Source: Leuctra nigra
Taxonomy: Eukaryota > Arthropoda > Insecta > Plecoptera > Leuctridae
Assembly: GCA_934045905.1 (NCBI GenBank)
Contig: OW203762.1
Location: forward strand, 17,454,345 to 17,518,344
DNA: 64,000 nucleotides
Direction: 5' to 3'
Shown: positions 1-11,211 of the stretch, piece by piece
How positions within the stretch are numbered: position 1 is the stretch's first letter
Layout: each line of letters begins with the position of its first letter
Program-made: the position numbers and the translations under genes
Notes under the pieces: model-generated
Database searches by the model: none
Told to the model about the DNA's origin: nothing
What the model saw: only the letters and a program-made list of their open reading frames with translations

Positions 1-585
1 TTATTAAAACTGTCAATAAGTGCATCTATGTTCTTGACTGGTAGGGCTGAAAATTTGTAAAATAAGAGACAATGTTGGTCTGAACGACCATGCAAAATAT
101 GAGTTTGATTGATCTGATTAATCGAAGACCATTTGATAGGTAAAATGAGGGTGTGGCTACAGGCCATTATAAATTAAGCTTACAAGTGTCAGTAAAATGT
201 CTTTTTCTTTTAAAATTCATTACAGATTACAGATTTGTAAAATAACACTTATAATGCTGATACCAATGGCCATGCAAAATATGGTGATGATCAGTTAACC
301 GATTCCAGCTTTATTGCACACAGAGTTGAGTTTCTTTCACATTGCCAAGCTTAGTATAGGTACAACTTTAATCAAGATTCTGATAAAAGTAATTAATGGA
401 TCTTGCTGGAAATTAATAGCCTTCTGCAGTGGATAGTAATGAATATTTTGTGAAAAAATTGGCCAGATCCGTTACTTCGTTTAAAATGTAACGCGAAAAA
501 CACAAAAAAAAACAAAAAAAAAACAAAAAAAAACAGAGATTTGTGCCATAAGTTTCAAATGGAGACGCTCGCTCCGCTCGCTTAA
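1..585 (-). mobile_element. Helitron-like fragment at the window edge
   Basis: The minus-strand 5' end at 585 (TTAAGCGAGCGGAGCGAGCG, host A). The first 200 bases repeat 61499-61680 almost exactly and 55600-55800 in reverse. The 3' end is off the window or lost. Confidence 0.55.
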
Positions 586-618
586 TTAGAAGTATTTGCC
601 ATAGGTGAAGTATGCATC

Positions 619-2440
619 TAGTGGAGCGGTCGCTCCACGCCAGCCAAGTCGTACGGTGCGCGCACATTCTCATATAAAGGCTGGAGCAAACCCACGTTTA
701 CTGTAAGCAACAAAGTAGCATTTTCGGCCTACTGGATCTTAAAATTGGGGAATCTCACATTGTTGGAAAATATCTCAATTTCGAGCTATGGCCCACCCTA
801 CAACATATACCAAATTATGGAACAATAGGTTACGCCCTTTGCGAGATAGAGGGCCGTGAAAACCGTGTTTTAGGGCGGTTTTCATAATAATAATAATAAT
901 AATCTCAGTAGTAGTCTCTTGGAATTCAAATCCGGTAAACAGGCCACAGCCTAAACGGCTGAACCGATTGATCTCACATTTTTACCACGTGTGCACTTTT
1001 GGCGTCTGATTTAACCTTCACCCCATGAATTTTTTGTGCCGCCATTTTGAAACCGGAAGTGACGTCATATCTCGTAAACAGCTAGACCGATCGGAACGAA
1101 ATTTGAGCCAAACGATTCAGACGGTCAATTATATGGATTATCAGTAGCAAAAAAATAAACATTATGTTAATGAAACCGGAAATGACGTCATAAAACTTGA
1201 AATACATCGATTGGCATTTCGGCAACAAAGATTGATCCGATTATTTTGATATTTTTAAAACGTATGTACTTTTGATATCTCATTTGACTTATTATGAAAC
1301 TAACCGGAAGCCGCCATTTTGAAACCGGAAGTGACATCATATGTCAATAACGGCTAAATAGATTTGAACGAAACCAGCGCTAAACAATTTAGACGGTCAA
1401 CTTTATGTATTATCATCAATAATATTTGCAGTTTCCCATACCGAAACCACACATTTTAAAAATCTCACAAATTTACATTTTGATACAATAAATATACTAT
1501 TTGAGACAGCTTATAATAAAATTTTATCATGTTTAAATTATAATTCAAGGGGTCAGTGATTTCAGCAGCCATTTTGAAACCGGAAGTAACGTCATATCTT
1601 GAAAATTGGTTGACATATCGGTATGAAACTAGCGCCAAACGATTCGGAAGGTCATCTCTATGGAACAGGAACAGTCAAACTAGAATTTTCCTATTTATGA
1701 GACCGGAAATGACGTCATTCAAATTTATAAATTATTATAATCCCCTCCTTTATAATAAATACATATTCAGAAAGCTTAAAATGATACACATCATTTATAG
1801 ATATACATTCTATGTGGCAGTGCAGTAAGTTCAGTTGCCATATCTCGGAACTCGGTTGACTGATAGGAATGAAACCTTTGCTTTTCTTCATGAAAGATCA
1901 TTTAAAGCAAATATATAGTACCATACGCAGATTGTCATTAGTTAACCAAATTGTCAATGGCGACTTTTTTTAAAGGATTTAGTAATTGTTCAATCGATAT
2001 GACGTCAAAAGTTAACTAAAAAAGGAGTGATATCCCCATAAAAAACACTCCGTGCAAAAAACAGCCAAGTCTCTTCAACTAAAAAAAAATTATGAAATCT
2101 AAAAAATTCTGCACTGAAAAGTAGTGATATCAAAAAATGGGCCAAGTCAAAACTTTATTTGAAAATCAAAAAATACTTGGCGCATCGTGTTTTTAGGGCA
2201 TTATAGGTTTACTATATGTATTATTTATATATTTGACGTATATTTTCTATCTGGTCTATACTTCTAAACTATTTATATAGTATACGATGCGCCAAGTATT
2301 TTTTGATTTTCAAATAAAGTTTTGACTTGGCCCATTTTTTGATATCACTACTTTTCAGTGCAGAATTTTTTAGATTTCATAATTTTTTTTTTAGTTGAAG
2401 AGACTTGGCTGTTTTTTTACACGAAGTGTTTTTATGGGGA
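619..2440 (+). mobile_element. 1.8-kb foldback-tailed repeat, copy 1
   Basis: Starts TAGTGGAGCGGTCGCTCCAC (itself a hairpin) and ends in a 410-bp foldback (2031-2440) whose arms carry CCCCATAAAAAACACTCCG and ACTTGGCGCATCGTG. The middle holds several spaced copies of a module with CCGGAAGTGACGTCAT and CGATCGGAACGAAA. The same unit is present in reverse at 56081-57885. No protein-coding frame. Confidence 0.75.
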
Positions 2441-2445
2441 TTATC

Positions 2446-3160
2446 ATTAGCTGAACAAGAGTGATTGCATAACCGACGCGGAAACCAAGCCTCAAGTGAC
2501 TCAAGTGACCACTGACTCAAGTCACCATTGACTCAAGTGAAAAGTTTGCGCTTTGATTGGTTTTGATACGAAGTAGCAATGTGAGATTTAAATAAGATTT
2601 TTATTTTATCAAATAACGTACAAAAATTAAAATACAAAGCTTGCGTGCTTGAGCGTGATATAACATTCCATTGCAGGAATATTCTTCAAATATTCTAAAT
2701 CATTAATCTTTTTGACAAAACTCATGTCACAAAGAGCACACATTTGCAAATTCATGCACAAATTTGATGGGAAACAGAAAATGTTCAAAATTAATTTAGC
2801 CGAACTTTTGTATCGTATAAATTCCAAATTCCTTGTGTCGTGTTACTTGATACAGACGCACCGCCCAATGGAGTGCTATCTATTCATAGTTTGCTCGAGC
2901 TTCTTTTGTTTTACATCAACAATGTAAAAAAGTATATTTCCGGCCTTTTTGGTGTACAGCTGTCAAGTTGATTTAAACTAATTATTATCGGTTTGTTGAA
3001 GATATAGTTTGTAAATGAGTGGTTTTATAGCTAAAAGAACTTCTTCAGCCTGCAATTGCACAGGTAAACATAAATATTATCAAAAATTTACTGAAAAACA
3101 GATTGACAGCCGTTCTGACATGTTACACCAAGATGGCCGCTCAACAATGAGATGATGTCA
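2446..3160. other. No gene seen; unassigned repeat-like DNA
   Basis: Includes three near-repeats of GTGACCACTGACTCAAGT at 2493-2540. Short frames at 2627-2927 lack support. The right edge (CAAGATGGCCGCTCAACAAT) belongs to a dispersed repeat seen again at 27640. Confidence 0.5.
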
Positions 3161-3169
3161 CGAGCAAAC

Positions 3170-3794
3170 CACCGCGTAGAGAACATCTATCTTCACACTA
3201 TTAAATTTAAGGTGAGATCAGATGGGCTTGAGACGTGAAACAGGCTCCAATGCTAAATATGGCCAGGTCTATAGAGTGGATTGGCTGCGGCTACCAGCCG
3301 TTCGCAGCGCTCTCTAAGCACCATGGTTGGTGTTAGAAAATCGAACTAATCTGAATTTTAGCGGGGTAATTCAAAATCAAATGTATAAATTAGAACTTAA
3401 ACAACTTGGATAACGATCAGATGAAATTAAAAGGGTTGATATCAGTGTAAAAATGTGTTTAGTTTATTGATTGTAATAATTAACATATAATACAAGCATT
3501 TTCACTTACTTATTATTCACCAAACAGCAAATAACCTAAAAGACGGCATTTGACAGCTCGCGCCATTGACTATCACTCAAGAAATAAAATAACTGCCTAC
3601 AATAGTTCCGGGATCGCCACCAGCGAACTTAGCGCTGCGATCGGCTAGGGTGCAGACTGACCAAGGGTCGATTTTATAGCATTTTTTTCTGCGTATTCCA
3701 CCCGTAGTCCGTATTCACGGGAGCCAATGGTAGATCATTGAAGTGTTCACACCGTAAGCTTAATGGTGTGAAGATAGCTGTTCTCTACGCGGTG
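3170..3794. mobile_element. hAT-like non-autonomous element, about 625 bp
   Basis: Terminal inverted repeats ACCGCGTAGAGAACAnCTAT (n differs) continuing about 30 bases. Flanked by GAGCAAAC at 3162-3169 and 3794-3801 (eight bases if the shared G is counted, otherwise seven). The sequence at 27643-27688 matches the joined flanks without the insert. No transposase. Confidence 0.75.
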
Positions 3795-4020
3795 AGCAAA
3801 CTATGAATATAACATATTTGTATAATCCACATCGTATTACAGTGACAAGGAATGTAGAATAACCCTCATGTGCCCAATCATCAGCAAAAAAAGTGACAAC
3901 AATATCCATGAAAATCTTATGTCAAATTTGGAATTACCACTTTAATTATCAATTAGTTAATCAGAATAGGTATGATAAACTTGGTAAGATCGGCTGGTGA
4001 CAGCACTAGACATTCCTGAC

Positions 4021-4239
4021 CGTATAATAAGGATGAACTCTTGGCAATTGTCGCCTCCATTCTTCGTGCTTCCTGACGACGTCCCCAAGATCCAGGATGA
4101 AGAACGCTTCGTCCTGCTCTCCCGCAGCACATATGTCCCGACCAACCTTCAGGACGTCAGCGTTATCCTCCAGGATAACGAGGTCCTTATCTTCTGACTG
4201 CCCTACCGTCAGGACTTTCAACTCACTTGCGTTCGCCAT
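4021..4239 (-). CDS. Second ODC first exon (paralogue, partial)
   Basis: Encodes MANASELKVLTVGQSEDKD and onward with a single LEDNAD unit, then [20 protein letters not shown] and [15 protein letters not shown]. It is very close to ODC exon 1 at 40373-40931 but lacks the 16 extra heptads. Similarity stops at the exon edges: neither the upstream nor the intron side matches, which fits an older duplication with the exon conserved. Two extra bases before the donor shift the exit phase from 1 to 0, so joining to an exon 2 like that of the other gene would run into a stop. No further ODC exons are visible from 1 to 4020, so they lie left of the window or this is a remnant. Confidence 0.75.
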
Positions 4240-5392
4240 CGCTCGTCAACTTGTTCTTCAACAATGTGCGAAAAATTCCCTTTTTATTGAGGTCTTATCA
4301 GTGGCCTTAAGTTGGTTTAAATTATTATTTGGGATTTGTTCAAAGCGTCAATGTCACGTACACTAATATCCAAAGAAACTTACCTATGTCTATAACAAAT
4401 CTTGACCTACTTGAATTATGAGACTTCAATAGACAGTACCTAGTTACAACGGAATTTCATGTATTTGTACTGCTCGTAAATTTTAAGAGTCTGCAAGTGT
4501 TCTAGTGTTGGTGTGCATGATGCAGATATTTTTTTTTTGATTAGGATATGGTTAAACTTGACTTGAAAATCTAATGACGATTAGATAATAGATTAAATAA
4601 TAGATTATAGATTAGATAATAGATAATAGATAAAGGGTTGTTACTTAATAAATTTTAAATTTATTTTTTCTTAATAATTGGATATTTTCTTATCTTGCTG
4701 GGCGCCATATCCATTAAAAAACTTACTACCTATTTTAAAAAAATGTCCACGTAACAACCCTCAGGACATCCACGAAGAACATGATATTAAAATTGTATCA
4801 ATCGTTTACGGATTTAGCCTCCAATCGTATCCGATGAGCATAGTTTGCTCGGTTTTGTTGCAAAATTAAAATAACGCAAACGCAAAGCAAAAAATACTAT
4901 CAGACTGATCATGTTAACATTTTATCAGAGTTACTCCCACTTGCTCTAACGCCTGAGTGCCTTAGGATTTTTTCAATTTTTTCAAAATACGCTTAATGTT
5001 AAGGTGATACTAGCGCTCGGCCGTTTTAGAAAATTGAGAGAGAAAAATTGTTTCATAAGTGAGTGTAACTTTTACAGGATGTTCACATGATCAGTCTGAT
5101 CAACTCAGTGGTCTGATCTAGTCGGGCGTTAGCTCGACGCTGCCAAGCACCGTGTCTATACGAGGTCTACTTTTAAACGCGGCGAGCTTACTACCACTAC
5201 TGTATACTGCAAGCGCTTCACGCTCGTTTTCGGGTTGTCAGCTCGCATTCAAGCAGTTTGAAATGGAAATTGAAAACCATGGTTATCGGGTATATATTTA
5301 GCCACATGACAACACATACCAAATTTCAAAGTGCTGCGATCATCCCTTCGGGGTGAAATTTGGGCCTCAAACATGCATGGATTGACTTTCAT
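4240..5392. other. No gene seen
   Basis: Upstream side of the ODC paralogue exon. It holds the simple repeat at 4570 and a possible decayed foldback at 4560-4840. I see no convincing promoter. Confidence 0.5.
4570..4634. repeat. TAGATAATAGAT simple repeat
   Basis: Imperfect GATTAGATAATA units over about 65 bases. Confidence 0.8.

Positions 5393-5425
<33 letters not shown>
5393..5425. repeat. (GTTA)n microsatellite
   Basis: Eight GTTA units, followed by a repeat-family sequence with GTTGAACGGTTTGTCC and GAAATTTGGCA repeated about every 140 bases. Confidence 0.95.
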
Positions 5426-5710
5426 GCACGGCCGGTTTGTTTGCCCCTCTCCACAGGTTGAACGGTTTGTCCTAGAGAGTTGAAATTTGGCAGAGACATA
5501 GAGTCATATTTATAGCGGTGCCCTTTGAAAGAAAATCTGGAAAATTTTGACCGGAAGTGAAGTTATTCCAATTTTAAATTGAATAGTTTTAAAAATCAAA
5601 CGGGTCCACCGAGAGTTTTGAAATTTGGCATCATTAAAGACAATGTATTGCTAGACACTCCACTTCAAGAAAAAATCCAAACTTTTAAACCGGAAGTGGA
5701 GAAATTATCA

Positions 5711-5850
5711 TTATTTACGTTCCGCCCTTCTTCTTTGATACACTAAACAGCGGCTCTAATTCCCATCGGACTGATAGCTCATGTTAGGAAGGCAGCTGGC
5801 TTCGACTTCTGCATAATGCGTTCGATTCCCGATCCCGGAAAACTTTTTTT
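5711..5850 (+). repeat. tRNA-derived repeat, unit 1
   Basis: Leader TTTACGTTCCGCCCTTCTTC, then A box TAGCTCATGTTAGG and B box GCGTTCGATTCCC, ending in a T-rich stretch. It shares its leader with the unit 310 bases downstream although the tRNA-like parts differ. Confidence 0.55.
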
Positions 5851-6025
5851 TTCATATATTATTTTTTAATTTGTATAAGCGATGATACCTTCATGGATAT
5901 ATATTCAAATGAGAGGTCCAGGGATGCTGTGAAGATCATCAATAGACCGAAACATTGCAATCGCGGCACGTCAGTTGCCATCGTGAACACTGAAGATATC
6001 AGGGAAACATAATATACTCGCACGT

Positions 6026-6170
6026 CGTTTTACGTTCCGCTATTCTTCTTTGATACGATACAGACTGCTTTGGTTGCTGTGTGGCGAATTGGCTCGATCA
6101 CATGAGGCATGAGACTACGAACACGGCGTTGACGGGTTCGATCCCCGTAACAAACGTTTTATTTTTAATC
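6026..6170 (+). repeat. tRNA-derived repeat, unit 2
   Basis: Leader TTTACGTTCCGCTATTCTTC, then A box TGGCGAATTGGC and a near-consensus B box GGGTTCGATCCCC. Followed by a T-rich tail. Confidence 0.6.
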
Positions 6171-6179
6171 TTTTTATTT

Positions 6180-8080
6180 ACTTAAAAAATGTTTCACCTT
6201 CTTACGTATATATTCAAAATGTTAATCCGAATACATTCAACGATTACATAGTAACTCTTTTTAATATTATACTCATTGGACTATAATAATGATTTGTCAA
6301 TGTACACGTTGTACGTAAAGTTGTGCAATAAAACAATTCGTGGTCATGCTAATCAACAGAATCTTGGTGGCTCAGTTACTAAACTAGAAACCACACAAAA
6401 AAGGCTCCATTACTGGGTGCATTAGGGTGTCACAGCTTTTAATTTGTCAGAATTATTTAATTATGTAAAATTCAGTTAATTAAGTAAATAGAAAAAAAAT
6501 TCAGTAAAGGCTCCATTACTAATATTCAGTGTATTAGGTGTTAACAACTTTTAATTTGTCACACTTATTTAATTATTTAAAATAGAGTTAATTTGTCAAT
6601 ATTGGTGGCTCAACAAGAAACAAGAACAACGCGAAACAAGAAATCACAAAAAGGCTCCATTACGTGCATCCATTACGTGATCACAACTTTAAGTTTCTAA
6701 AATAAATTTTATTATTTTAATTATGGTAATTTGTCAATCTTGATGGTTCAGTTACGAAACAAGAAACCACACAAAATGGCTCCATTAGGTAGGTAAGCAC
6801 TAGGTATATTAGGTGTTCACAACTTAGTCAAAATTATTTCATTAATTCAGATGTTGTTATCTGTCAATCTTAGAAGCTCGGTTACAAGAAACAAAAAACT
6901 ACATTAAAGGGTCCATGCAAGGTGTATTTATAGGTGTGTAAAACATTTGATGGAAATCTGTGGGTATGAGAGATTTTAAGTTCATTTCATCATCCAACAA
7001 TGCCTACGTTAAAAAGTTAGAATAATAAAACGCTTTTAAATTATCATGATTTATTTCCAAACTGTGAGTCAAAGTCTCATCAAGTGACATTGTTTAATGG
7101 AAATAAATAAACCTGAAACTGATGTTCCTCCTAATCTGACGTTAATGAAATAAACATTGGTTTTGATGCGAACGTTATACGGAAGTGGTCTGGCTTGTTT
7201 AAATCGGCAATACAATAATATTCTTCAAGTATAGGCAATAGCACGAAGTAGTTTCCTGGTTTGAAAATATGAAAATATTATCTTCCACAGCAACATCACA
7301 AAACAATATAATAATCACTAAATAAGATCAGTAGACTAATTAAAATGCAAGCTAGATAACTGTTTACAAGTACCTATAGAAGAAGACAACAATACTAAAT
7401 GGACATCGATCGTATTTGCCATGAACAAACAATGTAAGCATTAAGTTGACCTGTCAGGGAGAGGCAGAGAGGTGGAGATGCCAGGTATAGGCCGGCCCAT
7501 GCTATCCGTGTACATAGGCGAGTAAGGCGGGTAGCGTAAATTTCATCACCCGTCATACTCCATCCCACCAGCACTATAAACACCAGGTGGCTCAGCTAGT
7601 TAATCTTAACTAAGTTCCTTTTAAGTTACATTGCCTTCCAAAAACCATCCGGATTTTATTTAAAATGTGTTGTAAACATCTGTAAGCCTGCACGCTTTAC
7701 CAATTGAGTTTATATGACATAAAAAAGTGAACTTGGGAGAATTTAAAAATGAGGAAACGCATTTGCAATCATCTATCTTTCGTGTACCTTTCAGTTTACC
7801 AAGTGGCGACAAATAGGTAGTACGAGATGAACGCACAAATGAACAATACACGTACAATTTACGTTATTCACATGACTCAAAAATGGGAACTTTTAACAAA
7901 TTATAATTTGAGATAACTCAAATTCAACCAAAAGAAATTGACCCTTTCGTTATTTTAACTTCGGAACTATTGAAAGAAATACAGAAAACTTTAGACAAGA
8001 AGTGACGTTGTTGGCGTTAACTGTAATGGTAGGTAACACTTAATGATCAGTGAAAGCTGCTATAAACTTATACCCCATAT
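6180..8080. other. Tandem-like decayed repeat, no gene
   Basis: From 6350 to 6920 a unit of 110-160 bases with AAGGCTCCATTAC, GGTGT-CACAACTTT and TTGGTGGCTCAGTTAC recurs about five times with strong decay. Beyond it, 6950-8080 shows only unsupported short frames. Confidence 0.5.
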
Positions 8081-8705
8081 GACATGTTGTACAAAAACAA
8101 AAACTTGTAAAAAAAAACTGCCAAGCACCTTCCCACTTAAAACAATTGAGATCTAAAAGAAGGGCCAAGCAATAATATATTGTTTAAACATATTCACACT
8201 TAAAATTCGTGAAATCATTTCGCCCAGCTACTGCCGCCAAGCACAACACTATAAACCTAACGTTGTGTCCAAATAATACAATCTAAGTGAACCATCAATG
8301 TAAACTTTAACAAATTATAAAAATTAAAAACGACTTAAAAAATAAATTTAAAATCGAAATCGAAATCGAAATTAAAAAATTAAAAATAAAGCTTGGCGCA
8401 TTGAATTTGCATCAACCATGTAGACTTCTTCTATCTTCTTCCTACTTTCTGTCTTTCTTCGGCTCCTTTATCGTAATCTTCTTTCTTATGTTGCCTTCTT
8501 CTTGACACAATGCGCCTAGCTTTATTTTTATTTTTTTTAATTTCGATTTTAAATTTATTTTTAAGTCGTTTTTAATTTTTATAATTTGTTAAAGTTTACA
8601 ATGATGGTTCACTTAGATTGTATTCTTCAAATTTGGACACAACGTTAGGTTTATAGTGTTGTGCTTGGCGGCAGTAGCTGGGCGAAATGATTTCACGAAT
8701 TTTAA

Positions 8706-9924
8706 GTGCGAAACAAAGACAGGCAACACGGATTCCGTGCCGGCTACTCCTGCGAATCATCCCTCGTAAGTCTGACGCAGGAGCTCTCAAACCACCTGGA
8801 CAACGGCAGCCAAGTTGACGCTGTCCTCATTGACTTCTCGAAGGCGTTCGATATTGTACCACACAGTCTCCTCATCGACAAGTTCGACAACATGGGCCTT
8901 GATGGAAGAGTGGTCAGCTGGATCCAAGAATTCCTGTCTGATCGTACGCAGTCTGTACAGGTCGGTAATGCAATTTCACCAAAGCTCAGCGTTAAATCAG
9001 GCGTACCCCAAGGCTCAGTTCTCGGTCCTGCCTTATTCATAGGCTTCATTAATGACATCACTGAAGGAATCACGTCATCCACTCGATTATTTGCTGATGA
9101 CTGTATTGTCTATCGAGTAATCGCAACTCCAACGGACCAAGAGGCTCTTCAGGAAGACCTAGACCGAATTCAATGTTGGGTGTCTCAGAACGGGATGAAG
9201 TTAAATGTAAATAAAACGACCCTCGTCAGTTTCGCACGACGCCAGAAGTTTGATACGTCCTACTCCTTAAATAACGTACCTCTTGAAAAACATAACACTT
9301 GTAAATACCTTGGAGTCAATCTGTCCTCAAACCTGAACTGGAACCATCACATCACTCTTACAGTCAGCAAAGCAATGAGGAATCTACACTTCGTCATGCG
9401 AAACCTGAAGGGAGCGAGTAGAAGAAGCAAGGCACATGCGTACACCTGCCTAATCTTCTTCTTGAGTTCTTCTTGAGTACTGCTGCAGTGTGTGGGATCC
9501 TCATTACGATTCCCACATTAAACAGATAGACAGAGTCCAACGTAAAGCCGCTCGCTACACCACGAACATCCACCGTCGCTGGAATAAAGACACTAAACGA
9601 CCCTACGTTAGCGTAAGCAAGCTTGTGGACGAGCTTGGGTGGGAGGCACTGACCAACAGAAGAAACCGAGCGTCACTACGCTGTCTCTTCAAAGCCCTCT
9701 CCAAGCACCCAGCGTGGCACGACACTCGTCATCTCATCTCTCCCGCTACCTTCCTTGGCAGAAACGACCACCGCTGGAAGGTGCAGCTGCCCAGGTACTC
9801 CACGAACATCGGTCTTCACTCATTCCTGGGCCGGGCTACCCGCTCATGGAATGCGCTGAAGGAAGAAGAGATCGTCGACGTCGGCTCCATTCGCGACCTT
9901 GACACTGCTCTGGATGACGATTGA
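8706..9924 (+). pseudogene. Jockey/CR1-like reverse transcriptase, broken by a tandem duplication
   Basis: First frame (to the stop at 9476) carries QHGFRAGYSCESSL, VLIDFSKAFDIVPHSLL, GVPQGSVLGPALF, RLFADDC (catalytic) and CKYLGVNLS. The second frame, 9490-9924, continues with VWDPHYDSHIKQIDRVQRKA and the usual LINE C-terminal region ending DTALDDD. The break is an exact 11-bp tandem copy (TTCTTCTTGAG twice, about 9455-9476) that changes the frame. The N-terminal endonuclease is missing. Confidence 0.85.
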
Positions 9925-10082
9925 ATGTTTACTTTGTACTTTGTGTCTTGTGTCTCACGTAAAGTAATACACACAAATGTTAGTTTTTAGAATTGAATTA
10001 CATTATCCGGCCACCGGGAACACGTAGTTTCCTAAGCTGTGTATCTATTAATAAATAAATAATAAATAAATAAATAAATAAA
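8709..10082 (+). mobile_element. 5'-truncated jockey/CR1-like LINE
   Basis: A 1.37-kb insertion in the right arm of a foldback. It starts inside the reverse transcriptase and ends with a 3' UTR and an (AAATA)n tail. The uninterrupted left arm of the foldback gives the empty site: about six bases were lost and no target duplication is visible. Confidence 0.85.
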
Positions 10083-10271
10083 ATGTTTAAACAATATATT
10101 ATTGCTTGGCCCTTCTTTTAGATCTCAATTGTTTTAAGTGGGAAGGTGCTTGGCAGTTTTTTTACAAGTTTTTGTTTTTGTACAATTGTATATTAGTAGC
10201 ACTTTTTAATTTTTGCTTCTTGCATCGTTAATTAGGCGCCGGTTATTCAACAAAATTGCGCAAAACTATGA

Positions 10272-10574
10272 AATTTGCGATACGATTGGAGACCAAACTA
10301 GTAAACCAATTGATTTCAAATTTTAATCATGATTAGATGATAGACAAACTGAGGGTTATCCCTTGGCACATTTTGAAATTTAATTTTATACGGCGCCCAG
10401 GTAGACAAGAAAATAGCTAATTTTTCACCAAAAATCCACTAATTATTACTAATTAACGAAACAAAAAATTAAAAATGTACCAAGGGATAACCCTAAGTTT
10501 GTATTTTATCTAATCACAATTAAAATTTCAAATAATTTGGTCTACCCATTTCGTATCCAATCGTATCGCAAAAA
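10272..10574. mobile_element. Foldback MITE, about 300 bp
   Basis: Ends TTTGCGATACGATTGG and CCAATCGTATCGCAAA, with inner inverted blocks GAGGGTTATCCCTTGG / CCAAGGGATAACCCT. A related, more decayed copy may lie at 4560-4840 (GGGTTGTTAC, GGGCGCCAT, CCAATCGTATC). Confidence 0.65.
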
Positions 10575-11048
10575 GTGTCTACAAAAAGCAGCAAAATCGC
10601 TCGCGCTTGCAGCACCTTAATAATTCGCTTGAAATAGTTGGAAAACTTCTTGGAGGGACAAAGTGGTGGGAGGATGAAAGATTGAGAAAGTGGAAGATGG
10701 GAGACGAAATCGAAGGAAGAGAAGAAAACGAGGAGATAGAACTTTGGTCTTTTCAAGTCACTGCTACTGCCACTAATTTACCCAAATCCCTAAAATCGTT
10801 ATTTCAATTAAACTTTTATACTTTAAAGCATTTCTAGACTAAGGAAGAAATATACCTCCTTTTAATATTAAAATGAAGATTATTTCATGTCGAAACTCCA
10901 CTCTGTATAGGTAGGTATCTCTGAAACCGTCCACAAGAAAATGTAGGAAAATGTCATTTATTACGATAGCCAGAGACAAATGTGTCATTTGAATCATTTG
11001 AATTCATTTTACAATGGGGAATAGGTGAATGTTGAGATTATATTTTGT

Positions 11049-11210
11049 TTAATATAAACAATACCAAATAACCAAATAACAATAACAATATAACAAATAA
11101 ATATATATAATAATAAATAATATAAATAAATATAATATAATATAATATAATAAATATAATATAAATATAAATATAATATAAATAAATATAACAATACCAA
11201 ATAACAATAT
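11049..11210. repeat. AT-rich simple repeat (AATAT/ATAAT type)
   Basis: About 160 bases of imperfect ATATAA/AATAAC units ending at the 5' edge of the LINE at 11212. Tyr/Ile/Leu-rich frames across it are artefacts. Confidence 0.9.
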
Positions 11211-11211
11211 A

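Larger units (their letters stand above)
8090..10182. mobile_element. Large foldback element split by a LINE
   Basis: Left arm 8090-8400 and right arm 8500-8708 plus 10083-10182 are near-perfect reverse complements (for example AAGGGCCAAGCAATAATATA and CGCCCAGCTACTGCCGCCAA). A 100-base pyrimidine-rich centre separates them. The right arm is interrupted by the LINE at 8709-10082. Confidence 0.85.

Noticed and set aside
5711..6170. Functional tRNA genes
   Set aside because: Good B boxes but acceptor and anticodon stems do not pair properly by eye; tRNA-derived repeats fit better.
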